A DNA stretch of 64,000 nucleotides from Deltaproteobacteria bacterium GWB2_55_19. GTDB lineage: Bacteria > Desulfobacterota > GWC2-55-46. The DNA lies in assembly GCA_001797465.1 (NCBI GenBank), contig MGPQ01000012.1:152981-216980 (forward strand), read 5' to 3'. Under the pieces are notes generated by a model. That model saw nothing but the letters and a program-made list of their open reading frames with translations, did not search any database and had not been told where the DNA came from. This document shows positions 61,472 to 64,000 of the stretch, in pieces. The position numbers and the translations under genes were made by a program. The number at the start of each line of letters is the position of its first letter. Position 1 is the first letter of the stretch.

Positions 61472-63697
61472 TTACACTATCCAGTTCTGCTCCTCGAAGT
61501 CCTCGGACGGCGTGTGGAAGACGACGAACCCCTTGACCGGCCACCGCTCTATTCCGCGCTCTCCGGCGTTGATGGTTATTACGAGCCGTATCTCCGCGCC
61601 CTTGTCGAGGCCGCCGAGGAGCGAGAGAGGTAGCGAGAGCTCTACTACCGCATCAGTTGCGACGCGGGCGCCGTGGTCCTTCTCTTCGGCCCACTTGCCG
61701 TCCCTTTTGGCCTGCGCCGCCACAGAGGACTCCGCACCCTTGACGACGGCCGTGAGCTTTACGTCGAACGGGTGCATGAAGCTGACGGAGAGAGACCACT
61801 CTTTCTCAAAAGACGCGGCCTCAGCGAGGTAATCGAAACGAAAAAAAAGCTCTTCCTCTGAAAAGCCGTAGGAGATGGACTCGATCAACCCATTGCTCTG
61901 CAATTCCCTGTGCATGGCCGAGCCGTAGTACTGTCTCTCAAGCCTTCCGGCGGCGAGCCACTCGAAGTAGTTGGATATCGTCCCGTCTATGACAGGCTTT
62001 ATAAGGGCGGTCGGCGTGAGCAATGGCACGAACCCCTTGACCTCGGATGATATCGGGATGTCGAGCGAGTCCGGAGGCTCCGCGTCGATAAGGGCGTATA
62101 TCCTCTTTATGTGGCGTCTGAAGAGGCTGTCGAAGTGCTCGTCGCTCAAAGACGAGTGCTCCTCCCCGTACCACCAGAACCAGTCGCTTCCCTCAGCGGC
62201 GTAGACCTCGTCCCACGCCGCAACGAGGTTGTCTTTTTTATCTTCTCTCTCTTGCGGAGCAAGGGCCTTTTCGTATTGGACGAGCGCCGACCTCGCATCC
62301 GCTATGAAGTCCCAGGCCGCGTTGTCCTCGGGGTGCCCTATCCAAATCCTGAAGTTGTGGCTTATCCAGGAGCCGGGGAAGAGCCACTGGATCTCGTCCC
62401 TCTGCGTCTCTTTTGTGAGGAACTCGCTGATTGTCACGCATTTGAGCTTCGTGTGGCGCTCGAGCTTCGAATACAGGGCGACGAGAAAATCCCTTCCGTC
62501 GTTCCTGAAGTGCTCCCAGGCGTTCTCGCCGTCGAGTATGATGGGGACGATGTGCCTGCCTGGCTCCTCGAGCATGTTGTGTATGTGTACGAGCCTTGAG
62601 ACCATGTCGTTCGCCGCGGCCTCGGGGTCGAGCTTCGAGTAGTCGAACCCGATGAGGTCCGAGAGGACGTGGTCCCTGAATACCATCGACAACCTCTCCC
62701 CGGCCGCCTCTACCGAATATGCCTTGTACAGGAACGGGTCGTAGCAGTTGCCGGAGCTGTCTCTCCGTAAAGGCCTTTTGAGCGAGTTTGAGAGTATTTC
62801 TTCGTCGGTCGCAAGCCACTTGAAACCCTCGGCCGCTACAAGCGGGAGCATCTCCATGGACACCGAACCCTCGGACGGCCAGAGACCAGCCGGCCTTCTG
62901 CCAAAGGTCTTCTCGTAAAGCTCTACACCTCTCTTGAGCTGAACAACTGCGTCCTCCGGGTGGATAAACCTCTCCTTCGGGAGCGTCACGCCGGGCATAG
63001 CCTCCCTTGCCGAAAGGCTGTCGCAAAGGAGCGGGAGTATCGGATGATAATACGGCGTAGTCGAGACCTCGATTATCCCCTTATTCATCATCTCCGCGTA
63101 CTTGGGCACTACCATACCGGCTATCGCGGTCTGCCTTTGCAGGAGCTTCTTTTTTTCCTGCTCGGTGTATCCGCCGCCCTTTTCGTACAGGGCGCGCAGA
63201 AACGGGTCCTTCTGCCTGAAGACCGGGTCTATCCAGACGAGGTTGAAGAGCACCTGGAGGTCGAGGTAGTCCTCGTCCCTGAAGTACCGTAGGACTGCCT
63301 GGACCTCCTCCCTGGTGTTGTTCAGCCCGCGCTTCCGTAGGAGCTCCTGGTATCTCGGGACCGGCCTTATCATGTGGTCCCAGTTCGCCTGGAAGAAGTA
63401 CTGGAGCATGAAGGACTTGTCTTCCTTCGTAAGCTCGGCTACGGTCCTGGCGCTTATCTTCCCGTATGAGTCGAGCGCTTTGCCGCTTGCGTACTCGTTT
63501 AACTGTTCGATGAGGCACGGTACGAGGTTGAAGGTCTGGTGGACCTCCGGGAACTCGTCCAGTATCGCGACCATGTCGTAGTAGTCTTTTGTCGCGTGGA
63601 AGAGGACCCACGGCATGGTGTACTCGTTCGTGGCCGGGTCCTTGTAGAGGGGCTGGTGCATGTGCCACATAAAAGCGATGTTTAGCCTGTTCGGCAT
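61472..63697 (-). CDS. glycoside hydrolase family 57 protein
   Basis: 741 residues. The GH57 start IAFMWHMHQPLYKDP is unmistakable; later PAGLWPSEGSVSMEMLPLVAAEGFKWLATDEE and IPIILDGENAWEHF carry the region of the catalytic acids. A C-terminal beta-rich domain (about 560-741) may bind sugar. No signal peptide, so cytoplasmic; family members act on alpha-glucans (amylase, 4-alpha-glucanotransferase, branching enzyme). 24 bp after the PQQ-repeat gene and probably in one operon with it. Confidence 0.92.
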   Translation of the reverse strand: MPNRLNIAFMWHMHQPLYKDPATNEYTMPWVLFHATKDYYDMVAILDEFPEVHQTFNLVPCLIEQLNEYASGKALDSYGKISARTVAELTKEDKSFMLQYFFQANWDHMIRPVPRYQELLRKRGLNNTREEVQAVLRYFRDEDYLDLQVLFNLVWIDPVFRQKDPFLRALYEKGGGYTEQEKKKLLQRQTAIAGMVVPKYAEMMNKGIIEVSTTPYYHPILPLLCDSLSAREAMPGVTLPKERFIHPEDAVVQLKRGVELYEKTFGRRPAGLWPSEGSVSMEMLPLVAAEGFKWLATDEEILSNSLKRPLRRDSSGNCYDPFLYKAYSVEAAGERLSMVFRDHVLSDLIGFDYSKLDPEAAANDMVSRLVHIHNMLEEPGRHIVPIILDGENAWEHFRNDGRDFLVALYSKLERHTKLKCVTISEFLTKETQRDEIQWLFPGSWISHNFRIWIGHPEDNAAWDFIADARSALVQYEKALAPQEREDKKDNLVAAWDEVYAAEGSDWFWWYGEEHSSLSDEHFDSLFRRHIKRIYALIDAEPPDSLDIPISSEVKGFVPLLTPTALIKPVIDGTISNYFEWLAAGRLERQYYGSAMHRELQSNGLIESISYGFSEEELFFRFDYLAEAASFEKEWSLSVSFMHPFDVKLTAVVKGAESSVAAQAKRDGKWAEEKDHGARVATDAVVELSLPLSLLGGLDKGAEIRLVITINAGERGIERWPVKGFVVFHTPSEDFEEQNWIV

Positions 63698-63721
63698 GGC
63701 GTCTCTTTCCTTGCTTGCTGG

Positions 63722-64000
63722 TTACCTGCCCCTGAATACCTCTATGACGCCGCTGTCGGTGAGTAAGGCTATCCTCGAATGTCCAGAGGAGCCGTTTGAC
63801 GATATGCCGGACTGCAACCCCTCTCCCCATAGCGTATCGCCGTTTTTCAGGTCCAGCGCCTCAATATAGCCGTTGTCCTTTTCAAAGTAGCCGGTATTAA
63901 GGAAGCTCGTCTTGCTATTGGAAAGGACGAAGACAACGCCCTTGACGGCGAATATCGACGAAGACGGCCTGTTCCGGAGGTCCTTTTTCCAGAGTATAGA
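63722..64000 (-). CDS. C-terminus of a PQQ-repeat (beta-propeller) protein, cut by the window end
   Basis: The last 92 codons of a minus-strand gene entering from the right edge. AVKGVVFVLSN, YIEALDLKNGDTLWGEGL and IALLTDSGVIEVFRGR match the blades of PQQ/WD-like beta-propellers, where ALDLxxGxxLW is the repeat signature. Function unknown because most of the gene is outside. Ends 24 bp before the GH57 start. Confidence 0.75.
   Translation of the reverse strand, partial: SILWKKDLRNRPSSSIFAVKGVVFVLSNSKTSFLNTGYFEKDNGYIEALDLKNGDTLWGEGLQSGISSNGSSGHSRIALLTDSGVIEVFRGR

Overview
The window comes from a Gram-negative (diderm) bacterium with high-GC codon use, rich in AGG/GAG/CTC codons. It has TolC, RND and Wza/Wzi envelope genes, a sigma-54 enhancer-binding regulator, LldF/LldE-type Fe-S proteins, an orphan multihaem cytochrome, and a mutS-amidase-glnD-xerD block. 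I read this as a member of the Desulfobacterota (old Deltaproteobacteria) or a close relative. No rRNA or marker set fixes the taxonomy, so this is an inference.

Layout. 1-455: a tiny membrane-peptide gene and its terminator. 455-7892: an ApbE flavin transferase, then a TetR-controlled tripartite efflux operon (tetR-tolC-adaptor-RND) with a textbook promoter and palindromic operator. 8067-10830: a small redox-disulfide protein (DUF1858 type), four consecutive micro-genes of 27-47 codons behind a near-consensus -24/-12 promoter with enhancer-like repeats, and a PAS/AAA+/Fis sigma-54 activator carrying four clustered cysteines. 11164-24829: an LldF-LldE fusion overlapping an Fe-S/PMP-type sugar dehydratase, followed by an unusual nucleotide-sugar block (heptose-type guanylyltransferase and kinase, three SDRs, thiamine E1 alpha/beta, PfpI-like, cupin, altronate-dehydratase-like, HAD phosphatase). 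25027-51564: export and assembly of a surface polysaccharide (two pairs of B12-type radical SAM proteins, many glycosyltransferases, Wzx-like flippase, O-antigen ligase/polymerase-like protein, WecA-like initiator, PglF/WbpM-like dehydratase, Wzz, a seven-SLBB Wza-like protein, Wzi). 51718-52862: tRNA-Arg(CCT), a tetrahaem NapC/NirT protein and a stand-alone Lrp/AsnC ligand domain. 52885-64000, minus strand: HDOD, XerD, GlnD, amidase, MutS, a GH57 glycosidase and the end of a PQQ-repeat protein.

How the parts work together. The sugar block plausibly makes a GDP-activated heptose-derived sugar, deoxygenates and modifies it, and supplies it to the glycosyltransferases; the lipid-linked unit is flipped and then polymerised and exported, or ligated to a core. 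The best candidates for something undescribed are (a) the sigma-54-driven family of about 26-47 residue single-helix peptides sharing one glutamate at the start of the helix, with their Cys-bearing activator, and (b) the deoxy/branched heptose pathway in which an LldF-LldE-type electron carrier is translationally coupled to an E1/RfbH-like dehydratase. Two 9-bp G-rich minisatellites of identical length (62 bp) sit at joints of the sugar operon and could form G-quadruplexes.
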